Part shown: positions 1-10,906 of the stretch, piece after piece
Numbering within the stretch: position 1 is the first letter of the stretch
Layout: every line of letters begins with the position of its first letter
NCBI GenBank assembly: GCA_031771865.1
Contig: JASISA010000002.1
Coordinates: forward strand, 558,001 to 622,000
Direction of reading: 5' to 3'
DNA: 64,000 bases
Source of the DNA: Nothophaeocryptopus gaeumannii
Lineage: Eukaryota; Ascomycota; Dothideomycetes; Mycosphaerellales; Mycosphaerellaceae
Program-made: the position numbers and the translations under genes
The notes under the pieces: model-generated
What the model saw: the letters and a program-made list of their open reading frames with translations, nothing else
What the model was told of the DNA's origin: nothing
Databases searched by the model: none

Positions 1-64
1 TCCGCCTGGCTAATAATCAAGGCTACACCTTCGTTTTAATCAACATTCGTTCAAAGCAAAAAAC

Positions 65-1979
65 ATGAAGAACACTGCTTTCCCGATCGCTGCCCTTGCG
101 GCCTTTGCTGCCGCCCAGGCCAACTATGGCCAGGCTCCTCCAGCATATGGCGGTAGCAGCAGCTCCTCGTCTGCTCCTTCTTCCACCACTACTTATGCTT
201 GCAACCCGGCCCACCAGTACCTAGGTACGCATGATCAATACATACGGTCTTCATACGTGCAATGCTAACAGTACTCCAGAGGGCCAAGTCTGCACCAATG
301 TCAATGGCACCCTTACTCTCGTGACCAAGACCACGGCTCCTGCGTATGGCAGCAGCAGTACCTCTGCTCCAGCCAGCACTACATACGCTTGCAACCCAGC
401 CCACCAGTACCCAGAGGGCCAAGTTTGCACCACCATTGAGGGCTCTTTGACTCTGGTCACCAAGACCGGCTCTGCTACCGCTCCTGGATATGGCGGCACT
501 ACATCTGCTCCAGCCAGCACCACCTACGCCTGCAATCCAGCTCACGACTACGGTAACGGAGCTTCTTGCATCAGCACTGCCGGAACTCTGTCTCTGGTCT
601 ACCCAAGCGCGTCTTCATCTACCGGCCAGACATACGCCTGCAATCCAGCTCACGACTACGGCAACGGTGCCAAATGCATTAGCACCGCCGGAACGCTTTC
701 GTTGGTCTACCCAAGCGCAACTGCTACTCCATCGCAGACCTACGCTTGCAATCCGGCGCACGACTACGGCAACGGTGCTAGCTGCATTTCCACCACTGGC
801 ACTTTGAGCCTCGTCTACCCAACCAACAGCACTGAGGCCCCAAAGCCAACTTGGGGAGCACCAAGGAACATCACCGAGGTTGTGACTGACTACACCACTT
901 ACTGCCCTCAGCCAACCACCTTCACCCATCAGCAGACTACCTACACCGTGACTCAGGCTACTACCCTCACTCTCCCATGCAAGGGTGGCTGCACTGTCAC
1001 CAAGCCGGTTGAGTCTGCTCCTCCAGCGACCGTGACCAAGGTTGTCTCATCCTACACCACCTACTGCCCTCAGCCAACAACTTTCACCCACCAGCAAACG
1101 ACATACACCGTCACGAAGGCGACCACTTTGACTCTGCCATGCAAGGGAGGCTGCACTGTTACTAGCGAGATTCCAGCTCTACCCCAGACCACCGCACCAG
1201 TCGCTCCTCCTCAGTACTGGAACACGACTGTTGTCGCCTCTAAGCCACCAAAGACTGTGACCCAGGTCGTCAGCTCTTTCACCACCTTTTGCCCTCAGCC
1301 AACCACCTTCGCCCACCAGCAGACGACATACACCGTTACCGAGGCGACCACTTTAACTCTGCCATGCAAGGGAGGCTGCACTGTTACTAGCGAGGTTCCA
1401 GCTCTACCCCAGACCACCGCACCAGTTGCTCCTCCTCAATACTGGAACACGACTGTTGTCGTCTCTCAGCCTCCAGAGACTGTCACCCAGGTCGTCAGCT
1501 CTTTCACCACCTTTTGCCCTCAGCCAACTACCTTGACCCACGAGGCTAGCACCTACATCATCTCCTCTGCGACAACCGTCACCCTCCCATGCAAGAGCGG
1601 ATGCACTCAGGTCACTACCATCCCAGCTCAGCCACCAAAGACCACCGTTCAGAGCGTCACCGAGGAGTCCACTCCAGTCATCAGCGTGCCAACTACTGCT
1701 CCATCCCAACCTGCTCAGCCACCGGTTTACACCCAGCCAGCTCAGTCTTCTCCAGTCCAGAGCTTGTCAGCTCAGCCACCGGTCTACACCCAACCAGCTG
1801 CTAGCAGCTCTGTGCCTGTTGTCCCAACTTACGGCGCCTCCAGCAGCGTCGGCACTGTCTCTCGTCCAGTTGCCTCTGCTACGACCACCGGCCCTGCTAT
1901 CTACACTGGTGCTGCTGCGCAGATGAAGACTGCTGGTGCTATGTTTGTTGCTGCTACTTTCGCTGCGATGTTCCTGTAA
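65..1979 (+). CDS. GPI-anchored, repeat-rich cell-wall protein (Sed1/CCG-6-like)
   Basis: Two exons, 65..224 and 280..1979. The 55-nt intron (GT at 225, AG at 278-279, branch GCTAAC) restores a repeat unit that reads EGQVC. The product is about 619 aa. It starts with a signal peptide (MKNTAFPIAALAAFAAAQA). Five YACNPAH..GxxC..GTLxLV modules follow, then four modules of the form VVSSYTTYCPQPTTF...TYTVT..TTLTLPCKGGC, then a Ser/Thr/Pro-rich stretch, and a hydrophobic tail (AGAMFVAATFAAMFL) that fits GPI attachment. The TTYCPxPTT...TYTVTxATTLT module is typical of Sed1-type and clock-controlled protein 6-type wall glycoproteins. The role is inferred to be structural, covalently wall-linked and heavily glycosylated. 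Only 64 bases of upstream DNA are visible, so the promoter is outside the window. Confidence 0.85.
190..830 (+). repeat. In-gene repeat A: five YACNPAH modules
   Basis: Five diverged copies of a roughly 35-residue unit start near 190, 382, 528, 631 and 739. The first two have the EGQVC form and the last three the GNGAxC form. Each holds two cysteines. The copies are close enough at DNA level to allow unequal crossing-over. Confidence 0.8.
870..1625 (+). repeat. In-gene repeat B: four Sed1-like TYTVT modules
   Basis: Four tandem copies of a module with TTYCPQPTTF, TYTVT and LPCKGGC start near 880, 1032, 1250 and 1480. Copies 2 and 3 also share the linker ALPQTTAPVAPPQYWNTTVV almost base for base, which points to recent duplication. 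Confidence 0.8.
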
Positions 1980-2993
1980 TCTATCACAAGTTTGAGTGCT
2001 TGTTGCTTCTGAATTTGGGCATGCGTGGGATATGGATTATAGACAAAAGGAATGGTCCGCACGGGATGTACAGCACAAGTGTTGTCTAAGTGGACGAGTG
2101 GATGCGATGTTATTTGCTTCTTCTGCTGCAATGAACTTCACGAGTCTCTTTTTGGGTGGCTTAATGGGAATTTGACGACGACACTGCATGTGTTTGAATG
2201 GTATAGATTTGAATCTGTAGATAATTTGTATATTGTGGAAAGCATGATCCTGCTCACGGTTCTTGATAATATTCTATCCTTTTCCTTCTTGATAATACCG
2301 TTTCTTATGAGACCATCATACCGGAAATCCGGCAGGCTAGACATCCTCCCAGTGATCGCACTCGGGTGGCTGGCCCAGTAGCTGCTGCAGCTGCCATCAT
2401 CTCAATCTTGCTCGCTTTCCTGGAATATTGGCGTGGTCGTGAGCGCGGCATGACTTGCTTTCAGTCCGCATGATGTCCATTGATATGAGCATTTCCATAG
2501 AGCAGGTCGTTGAGCGGCCGTCAAAGGTCGTCGCGATGACATGCCTGTTTGAGCAGCTCTCCTGCAAGCCTTCACTCCACTCCGTCTCTAGCCGGGCCAT
2601 GGCGAAGAAGACCCCAATTACCTACAGCAGTCATCATGTTCATTGCTGGACGAAGAGTCTCGAGCTTGCCAAGCAGATTTGTATGCACGGTATGCAGACA
2701 TGTCGAATATCTAGCCGAGTCTCGCTTGGAACGAGCGATGGTGTTGGTGTTGGTGTTGGTGTGAAGAGGAGGGAGGGGAGGTCGGAAGAAATCGCCCTCT
2801 CTCCCGCAAGCACAGATCCTTGAGTGATCCCGCCACGATTGGCACAAACCAAATCCTAGTCTACGCCCGCCAAGCCGTCGAGCCGAGGGAGAGACACCAT
2901 CACAAGCCAAATGGCAGTCGCATTGGATGTCGTCGCTTCGGGCGGTGACAGCCACAACGACATCGACATCGACATCTTTTACTCAAAAGCAAC
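1980..2993. other. Intergenic, 1.0 kb
   Basis: No gene is recognised. The stretch contains a (GGTGTT)4 microsatellite at 2740-2763 and a run of CATCGACATCGACATC just before the next start codon. Short open frames here have no recognisable protein features. Confidence 0.6.
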
Positions 2994-3785
2994 ATGTCGT
3001 CCCTCCAGGGCGTCCAGACAAGCCTCCAAAACCACATCCACTACCTGAGAGATTACCTCCTGGCCCGCATCCCAAAGGACCGGAATACTCGGCTCATCCT
3101 CGCCGGCAGCAGCGCAGGCGTAGCCGGAGTCGTCCTTTACCCACTCCTCTACCATTACGCTCTCGGCCGTCAGGTCAGCCATACACACCCAAACGCCTCA
3201 GCCAGATTCGCAGCTCTAGAATGCAGCGAAATCGCTTCCCTTCCCAAGGAAATCGTCGAAAACGCTAGCCAGTACAAGATCATTCACGACAAAGTCACCA
3301 AGGTCACTGCAGTCACTCACACACTGAGCCCCAAGCTCGAACGTGAATTCACAGAATGTATTCGATTCCAGGTCTCTCAATTCGCTGTTGCGCCGCAGTC
3401 TTGGCTGCTTTGGCTTTCTCTGAGCTCTCCACTTCAAAAGGCGACGTTCACGAAGGATCACATCTCAAGCCTCAAGTTTGTTGAGGGAGATGTCTTTTGC
3501 GGGATCTACGAAGTCGTGAAGAGAACCCCACTCCGCTGCGAAATTGCGATCCGAAACCCAGGTGATTTCGCCGCACTCAACGGCCTGATCATCATCAGCC
3601 TCAGACCGAGAAATTCAGGCTCTGCACTGTCGAATGAGACTATTACGTGGGTCGGCAAGGCGAGCGGGAAGAAGCTGCCATTGGAGAATTGGCTATTTAA
3701 ATTCTTGCACGAGAGGACGGCGAGGCAGCTCGTTGTTGGTGGGGCTAAGTTTTTGAAGGAGGTGAATGATGCTGGTGATGTTTGA
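2994..3785 (+). CDS. Single-TM protein of unknown function
   Basis: An unspliced frame of 263 codons from ATG 2994 (context AACATGTC). I do not recognise the family. Residues about 34-58 (LILAGSSAGVAGVVLYPLLYHYAL) form one hydrophobic segment behind a short basic N-terminus. The rest is a mixed soluble domain of about 200 aa rich in beta-prone stretches. The N-terminal anchor could place it in a mitochondrial or ER membrane, but that is a guess. It is convergent with the hydroxyacid oxidase, with only about 119 bp between the stop codons. Confidence 0.7.
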   Translation: MSSLQGVQTSLQNHIHYLRDYLLARIPKDRNTRLILAGSSAGVAGVVLYPLLYHYALGRQVSHTHPNASARFAALECSEIASLPKEIVENASQYKIIHDKVTKVTAVTHTLSPKLEREFTECIRFQVSQFAVAPQSWLLWLSLSSPLQKATFTKDHISSLKFVEGDVFCGIYEVVKRTPLRCEIAIRNPGDFAALNGLIIISLRPRNSGSALSNETITWVGKASGKKLPLENWLFKFLHERTARQLVVGGAKFLKEVNDAGDV

Positions 3786-3904
3786 TTGGGCAGGAAATCA
3801 AAGGACTGCTACGAGGCATTGAGAGAACTGACAGATTCAGTGTATATAGGGACGGCGATACGGTTATAGACAACTCATGGATGAGCTCTTTTCGGCATTT
3901 CGAA

Positions 3905-5116
3905 CTATAGCTTTGCAAGCGTGACATCGTTTCCTAGGATTGAAAGATGATTCTCGCTGATGTCGCTGACGGACTTGCATCTGAAATGGAAGTCAGTACG
4001 CTGTCCGCTAACGGATATCATAGAACGTACCCGGTCAGCATCATCGTACGTCTGAACTCATCCAGGAGAATCTTGACCGCCAGATCGACGCCGTCTTCGC
4101 CTTTGTACTGCAATTCAGGTCAGCCAATCTCCACGATCCAACATAACATAATGCGAACATACCGCTAACCCCCAAATCGCAATCCTCCCAACAAAACAAA
4201 ATTCCGCCCCCAGCGCCAGAGCCTTGAAAAGATCCGCCCCTCTCCTAATCCCACCATCCAACGCAATCCTAATCCTCCCCTTCGCCACCGGCGCACACTC
4301 CCTCAGCGCATCCAACGTCGCCGGAACACCATCCAATTGCCTCCCCCCATGATTCGAAACAATAACCCCATCCGCCCCATACCTCACCGCTAACTCCACA
4401 TCCTCCGGCGTATATATCCCCTTCAACCAGATCTCCAATTTGGTATGTTTCCTTAACCAAGGAATCACCTCGTCCCATGTGATTGATGGGTCGTAGTCTA
4501 GATCATCTGTACTGACTACTCGATCGCTCACGAATGACAAATTGGGAAAACCGAGATGTTGCGGAAAAGCGAATTCGTTTCGGGATTCGGAGAGTCTGTT
4601 GCCTAGGACGGGGAGATCGACGGAGACGAAGAGGGCTTTGTAGCCTGCTTTTTCAGCTCGTTGGATCGTTCGAAGAGTCACGCCACGGTCTTTGAGGAAT
4701 GTGATTTGCATCGCGTATGGATTTCCTTGGCCTTGGGCTTGCACGTCTTCGAGACTGGTATTCGACCATGAGGACAGAACCATTGGGATACTATTCTTCG
4801 CCGCCGCTCTCGAAGTCGCCAATTCGCCATCTGCATGGACCATCCCGTGAGCGGCGGTGGGTGCGAAGCCTAGAGGGAAAGTGGCCTTGGATCCGAAAAT
4901 TGTGGTGGAAGTATCGACGTTTGATACATCTCGAAGGACCCTTGGACGCAATTTGAATCGGGAGAAGGCTGCTTCGTTGTCGCGGAGGGTTTCGAGGTCG
5001 CCGGCTCCGGAGTTGAAGTATTCTGCTACTTGGCAAGGGACTCGTTTTGCGGCTTCGACGGATAGGTCTTGGATGGTGAAGACTTTGGAGTCGTATCTGG
5101 GCTTTCTGTTGGCCAT
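3905..5116 (-). CDS. FMN-dependent 2-hydroxyacid oxidase/dehydrogenase
   Basis: Three exons: 4163..5116, 4031..4107 and 3905..3980, giving 368 aa, the usual family size. Introns of 55 and 50 nt have clean GT..AG ends, and splicing restores the conserved tail MMLTGCKSVSDI. The protein is a TIM-barrel alpha-hydroxyacid oxidase of the glycolate/lactate oxidase class. Visible FMN and catalytic features are Tyr34 in YFNSGAGD, Lys232 in WLKGI, His256 and Arg259 in SNHGGRQLDG, DGGIRRG at about 287-293, and GR at 310-311. It oxidises a small L-2-hydroxyacid to the 2-oxoacid with formation of H2O2 (oxidase) or by passing electrons on (dehydrogenase); the sequence does not settle which. There is no signal peptide. 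ATG 5116 matches the family start. It is divergent from the RidA-amine oxidase gene. Confidence 0.9.
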
Positions 5117-5644
5117 TCTTTTGAAATCCTTGGGAACAACATAGAATCCTTCGAAACCGGCTGAGGAGGTTCCTGGGATTGCTTGCTGCAGAAGTAGATT
5201 GATATCGACGCCCTTCTTTTGGCATCTCTACGCCTTAAAGATGTCAATCACATAGTGGAGACATTGATGCGTGCCCGATTGGACGATAGGCGATATGCAT
5301 TGGAGCTGCTTGAATGTCTAGACAGGAAAGTCTCTCCGATCACGTGCTGACCTCATCTGCGTCTCATTGCAAGGGTAGCTCTGGAACAGCATTGCTCCAA
5401 AAGATGAGATTCGATCAAGCAAGTCACCGCTTCGATCGTAACTTTAATACCCGAAGACGGCGTACCATTGCAGAAGTCTTCGGCATCAAGTTGGCCTATC
5501 AATTATCAGCAGCTGCTCGCGCTAGGCCCAGCCGGTCGAATATAGCTCTCGACAACTCCATACTCTCAGAGGTGTTTCGAAACTCGGAATCAGATTAAGA
5601 TATTCGTTCGGAGAAACTTCGTATGCGTCTCCTTGCAAATCAAC
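5117..5644. promoter_or_regulatory. Shared divergent promoter of hydroxyacid oxidase and amine oxidase
   Basis: These 528 bp separate two divergent start codons. No gene is seen inside. Shared regulation of the two oxidases is inferred from the arrangement only. Confidence 0.5.
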
Positions 5645-7562
5645 ATGGCCAAAGTGAAAACAATCGACGTAGGCAAAAGCAACCAAGTCTACTACGCCGC
5701 CGCAACATCCGCAACAAACACCCAAGAAGTCATCCACATCGCCGGCCAACCAGGCACCAATAGCAACGGCCAAGTCCCCGCAGACTACGAGAGCCAAATC
5801 TCCCTGGCTCTGCTCAACTTGAAGGCTATCATCTTGACAGCCGGATGTCAAGTATCAGACATCCTCAAGCTTACGTTTTACATTGTCAATTATGATCCGA
5901 AACGACGACTGCATACTCGACATATCCAGAAGTTTTTGGGGACTCATCGACCGGCGATGACGTTGGTGCCGGTTCCGTGTTTGGCGGGGGAAGGGTGGTT
6001 GTTTGAGATTGAGGCTGTGGTTGCGAAGGGGAGCGAGAAGAAGGTGGCTGGCATTCCGGCAGTCCCATCGACGGCAACTGAGACGGTTGATGTGGTGGTG
6101 ATCGGTGCTGGTCTTGCTGGTTTGACGGCGGCAGCACAAGTATTGCGGCCTGGGCTTTCTTGTGTCGTTTTGGAGGCTAGAGATCGTGTTGGTGGGCGGA
6201 CTTGGAGTACGCGGGTCAGCGCTGGCGATGGCATCGTTGATCTGGGTGCTGCGTGGATTAATGACACGAATCAGAGTCGAATGATTGGTCTTGCGAGGAG
6301 ATTTGGACTGGAGCTCGTGAGTGACAAAGTCAGTGAGTGCTGTGGGAGAGCGCTAATGGCCGTCTAGATCGAACAGAATACGCAAGGCAACGCCGTTCTC
6401 CAGACCGAAGATGGGACGTTGATGCCATTCCCTTATGGCGAGCTACCTCCAGTGCGTCGGTTGCTGGATCAAGTTCGAACACACAACTGACTGTTTCCAG
6501 TTTGAGAAAGCCATACAAGACAACGTCGCCTACATCCGTGACCTCGCGGAGGAGCACTGTCAGGCAGTCGACTGCGCTTACCCCCGCGACTCAGATCTCG
6601 ACTCGATCACATTCAAAGCCTACCTCATTCGCAACGGAGCCACGGATGATGCCTTAAAGAGTGCAACGGTATGGACACGCGCAATGCTCGGTCACGATCT
6701 TGAGGACATCTCCGCCCTCTTCTTCCTCAACTACTGCAAATCCGGAGGCGGTCTGTTGCAAATGAGGTCGGACCGCAAAGGCGGCGGTCAATACCTCCGT
6801 CTGCGCCAGGGTACACAGACATTTGCACAGCGACTAGCAGACGATCTTCCTCGGGGCGTGTTGCGACTGTCAAGTCCAGTGTCATCTGTGCAGCAACTTG
6901 GCAGGGAGGACTTGCTGGTCCGAAGCGGGTCCAAGATAATTCGAGGCAGGAAAGTGATATCTGCTGTGCCGCAGCCAGTGTTGAAGCAGATCGCATTCGA
7001 GCCTCCACTTCCTTTAGCAAAGCAGCTGCTTGTCGACTCATACCGATACGGCTTTTATCAGAAGGTCATGATTGTCTTTAAAACTCCGTTTTGGGTTTCG
7101 AAAGGGTTCTGCGGGCTCACCCAATCGTTTCTAGGCCCAGCTACTGTGATCAGAGATACATCAGTCCCTGTGGATGGCAAAGCGGTCCTCACATGTTTCA
7201 TGGCTGGCACGCCGGGGCTTGAATGGTCTAAGAAGCCCAAGGCAGAGCGCGAGGGCCTCCTCCTAGACCAGGTAGTAGCGCTCTTCGACTATTCACGAGC
7301 AAAGCAGGAGCTGGTCGAGTATGTCACTTGCCCTTGGAGTGACGAGGAGTTCTCTGGATTTGGTTGTCCCAGCCCAGCGTTGCCGCCCGGTGTCCTTGAC
7401 ATGGCCGGCCATGCTATTCGCAGCGCGCACCAAGACGTGCATTTCATCGGCACCGAGACGGCCGAGGAATGGAAAGGTTATATGGAAGGTGCCGTCAGGT
7501 CAGGCGAGCGAGGCGCTCAAGAGGTCGTGTCTGCATTGTCTAGAGTGGTTGCTAAGTTGTAA
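5645..7562 (+). CDS. RidA-like / flavin monoamine oxidase fusion
   Basis: Three exons: 5645..6316, 6368..6451 and 6501..7562 (introns 51 and 49 nt), giving 605 aa. Residues about 1-130 form a YjgF/YER057c/UK114 (Rid) domain. From about 148 a flavin amine oxidase begins with the dinucleotide motif VIGAGLAGL, then LEARDRVGGRTW, and it ends with the MAO-type signature HFIGTETAEEWKGYMEGAV. The oxidase half should turn an amine or amino acid into an imine, releasing H2O2. Active Rid proteins hydrolyse such imines. However, the conserved P-A-R-S/T site reads P-A-M-T here (about residue 103-106), so the Rid half may not be a working deaminase. ATG 5645 is chosen because it opens the Rid fold (MAKVKTIDVG). 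No targeting signal or C-terminal peroxisomal tripeptide is evident. Confidence 0.88.
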
Positions 7563-8025
7563 AGCAGCTCTGCATCTGGCCTTATGAGAACACTAAGCGA
7601 AAAGAGGCAATACAAAAGAGGCTCACAAGCTCGCCGATATGCATGAATGATGTGATTCAGTGCCTTGCCCGGCGACATTTGATTGCCGTGCCGGGCCATG
7701 TACTATCTGGGCTTACTCAAGAGGTTCTAATTGATCTACTGAAACTCACAGAAGCCTGCAGGAATCCTTGGTTTCAGCTATACCTCACAACATTGGGGCC
7801 GATTACTTGTCTTGAGATCCTGTCGCGGCGCACAATCATGTGCCCAACCTTCTTTTGCACCTTCATTCAGATGCTCTGATGAATGCATATGATCGCGTCT
7901 GCCGCCGATGCTACGCTCGGACCGGCTGCGAAGGCACAAAAGTCTCCCGATGTCTCCGCTCAATTCATTAACCAAACAACAGCGTCTCAACCATCACGTC
8001 TACCATCAACAACACCAGCACGACC
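7563..8025. other. Intergenic, 463 bp
   Basis: This lies between the amine oxidase stop and the first BTB fragment. I see no gene or repeat. Confidence 0.5.
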
Positions 8026-8426
8026 ATGGCTCTATCAGCCCACCATGCCGCCAAATTCAAGAAGTAAGTCACCCATCATCGAGACTGCCAGAAGCCGCTA
8101 ACCTTTGCTCAGCTTATTCGAATCTGGAGAGTACTCGGACCTCGAGATCGTTACTCCTAAGCGGATCTTCAACGTCCACAGGTGCATCGTATGTCCGCAC
8201 TGTCCCTTTCTGCAGGCGGCCTGTAGCAATGACTGGAAGGTGCGAGGCCCCTGAATGGGCTTTGCTAAGGCCAAACCAGGAGGCCCCAAACGGCGTCGTC
8301 CATCTTCCAGAGGACGAAGATACTGTCAAAGCGCTTCTATATTACTGCTATGCAATCCACAATGCTCAAAGACTGCTTCGATTGGAAATTACTTCAAAGC
8401 TCCATACCAGCGCCCGGAGTATCTAA
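8026..8426 (+). pseudogene. Truncated BTB/POZ-domain gene, copy 1
   Basis: Exons 8026..8063, 8113..8239 and 8280..8426 read as a 103-aa product. It has the start of a fungal BTB/POZ domain: LFESGEYSDLEIV, FNVHRCIVCPHCPFL and VVHLPEDEDTVKALLYYCYA. The second intron would be only 40 nt. After YYCYA the sequence loses resemblance to BTB proteins and stops, whereas family members usually go on for another 100 or more residues. It may be a decayed copy or a very short functional BTB protein. BTB proteins usually serve as substrate adaptors or dimerisation modules. Confidence 0.6.
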
Positions 8427-8803
8427 AGGAGAAATAAAGTCGAGGATAGGCGAGATTGCTTGCATTTCAGGGTGCTCTCCTTAGTGACCAAGGAAAGCAG
8501 CGCAGCTAGCAGGACGAACAGACGGCCTACATTTGCAACGACTGAGTTCACATGGTCGGGATATCATCAGCAGACTGTAATTACATGATTAGCCAAGATT
8601 TCATGTCTAGTTCGTCTGCACTGCACATGGAAAATCCTAGTCATGTGCTGTCTATCTTCACCTGCGATCACAAGCTTGGTCTTGAGCACGGGCCTGCAAC
8701 AGATGCATCACCACACAAAATCCACCGTTTCCACCTCTTCCACTTTCTCCATCAGACACCAATATAATCCACATCAACAGCCAAAAACCCCGAAGCCAAC
8801 AGT
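8427..8803. other. Intergenic between two BTB fragments
   Basis: 377 bp with no recognisable coding sequence; the missing 3' half of BTB copy 1 was not found here. Confidence 0.5.
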
Positions 8804-9039
8804 CATGGCTTCAGAACCAAAGCCAGGCGACATGCTCGAGCGGTAAGCTTCATCTAGAGCACAACCCAGAAATTGCCAACTGACAGGCCTGATCCAGTAT
8901 GCTCGAGAGCGGCAAGTACTCCGACCTCAAGATCATCGCCGCCACGAAGACCTTCAAGGTACATCAGAGCGTCGTCTTTCCGGCTTGCCCAGCTGTGCGT
9001 GCAGTCGTAATCCAAGTCTATCTAACTTCGACGCCCTGA
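8804..9039 (+). pseudogene. Truncated BTB/POZ-domain gene, copy 2
   Basis: ATG 8804 starts a short exon ending near 8842. A roughly 55-nt intron ends in GATCCAG, and a second exon reads MLESGKYSDLKIIA..FKVHQSVVFPACPAV before TGA at 9037-9039. This matches only the first third of a BTB domain and resembles copy 1 (ESGxYSDLxI, FxVHxxxV). The 3' end overlaps the last 22 bp of the MYND gene on the other strand. It is probably a decayed tandem duplicate. Confidence 0.5.
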
Positions 9040-10388
9040 TCCATCGTGTTGATTGCAAGTTGATAAGTCGGCAGCTTATCACTCCAGCCTCCGTCAAAGC
9101 TCGTCAAGATGGCCATCATGTCATCGTTGCTGGGCGACCGTCCGGACCCAACTCTTGAGTGGATGAGTCCTTGCATCTCTCTGACCTCGTTGATTCTGCG
9201 CTGCTCAGGTTCGCTGGCTGGGCGAGGTGCCCATGCTGGTGCGCCGTTGTCCAGCTCCGCGCTCACAACATAGCTTGGTGAGCCAGGCGGAGGGTGTAGC
9301 AGCACCTCGATTCGAGCTTCGTCGTGAATTTTGCCTACGGTGTCGCGCCAGTTTGGGCCGAATAGGAGCTGAAAGTTCTCGGGAGTGTCGCGGCCTGTCA
9401 CAACAAGACGACGCACGGGATTACTATGTTCCAATCAGTATAAGTGGAAATTGCTGAGATGAAAGATACTCACGCTAATCCAATGCCTGCAGAACGAGTC
9501 GCAAGGCTCAGGTTCAGACTCTGAGCGAGGGTCTTGGCTTCCGGAACAGTGTGGGCCACAGTGGTGAAGTAGGTATGGCCGTCGATTCCAGTGGAAACGC
9601 CGTTGGATGTTTGCGCGTGTGCTTGAGACCCATTGTAGTTGGCGCGGTTGGCCCGGCAAGTCGGCTTGTGCTGCCTCCAGTGATTCTTCTGGCATTCTTT
9701 AGAGCAATACCAGGCATTGCTGCAGGCGGCACACTTTCTCAGACCGCTTAGCAGCGAGTCGCCTGCTTTGTTACATGAATGACATTGGCTAACGTCGCCC
9801 GGGTCTACAGCATTGGGAGAAGAGCTTGCCGCAGCTTGAGCCTTCTTGGTCTTCGCATCCTGACCCAAGGTCTTCATTAGAATGCCAACGAGACGAGACC
9901 AGTTCTCGTCAATGACTTCTTTCTCCTCCACAGTGCACTGACCAACGCTACAGAGGTCACTCACGACGCCCTGCCGCCTCAGCTCCGCTTCGAGAGCAGT
10001 GGCAAGCTCAGGGTCTTCGGTAGCCCAGGTGAATGGTGCCCACTGCGACGACCATTGGAATCAGTAAAGGCTTTCGGAGTAATTCCAGTCCCGACGAGCT
10101 TACCGGCTCATGTGTAGGCGCTCCACTTGGGTCACAAGCTCCTTTGATGAATACGGACAACAAGGTAGGGACGATCGCCCGCGCCTTCTCCTCGTTGGAG
10201 GTCGAGGGAGAGAGATGAATGGGACCACCCTGTAGCAAGAAGTGGCTCAACGGATGGACCGCCACTACAAGGTCTCCTGGCGGCTTCAGCGGAACGTGAC
10301 GAACTCTGAAGACCCAGTGGTTAGGAAGTCCAGAAGGTGTAGTTTGTGGCCTAGGCAGGCTGTTGAATTGCCGGACGACTTCTCCCAT
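9018..10388 (-). CDS. MYND-type zinc-finger protein
   Basis: Three exons: 10104..10388, 9474..10042 and 9018..9423 (introns 61 and 50 nt), giving 419 aa. The MYND finger is at about residues 182-222: CHSC, then CAAC, WYCSKEC, HW and HKPTC, the full C-C-C-C-C-C-H-C set. The rest is not a recognisable SET domain, so it is not an obvious SMYD methyltransferase. The N-terminal 95 aa and the C-terminal 135 aa look globular but unfamiliar. MYND fingers bind proline-rich peptides, so a protein-interaction role is likely. It is divergent from ZIM17 across 518 bp. Confidence 0.8.
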
Positions 10389-10906
10389 GCTGTCAGATCA
10401 GCTACGCTGTTCGATATCACTTCAATGATGGCTTTGGGTAGGAACATATGGAGAGCGTGAAAGGAATAGAAGCTTTTGGACAGGAGGAGGGGTGGAGAAT
10501 TTTCTAGAGCGCGAAGAGCAAGGAAGGGAGGAACGCGTCAACGCGTCCCAAACGGAGTCTTCCTACAACCGCCCGCTGTGAATGTCAGGCATACCCCTGG
10601 TGCGAGAGACAGGGCTTAAGATTCCATGGCGCTCGCTCACAGCCAAGAGATATCCCGCGCCGCTGCATAAAGCACTGTCGACGCGAGCAATGGACTTGGA
10701 GGAAAGTCAGACTTGTAATAAGAAAGCAGAATGAAGTGGGAAAGACATTGATGACCCCAGCGCCTGGCGCTTGCGGACCGCTGTCCGGCGGCAAGCAGTG
10801 ACAAGCTGACTAACGATGGCTGCTTGTGCCTGAGTGACGTCCATCTCAAACTTCTTGACGGTTGTTGCCATCGACTCTGCCTTCCTTTCACACCTACACC
10901 TTTACG
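10389..10906. promoter_or_regulatory. Divergent promoter between MYND gene and ZIM17
   Basis: 518 bp between the two start codons. No coding sequence recognised. Confidence 0.45.
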
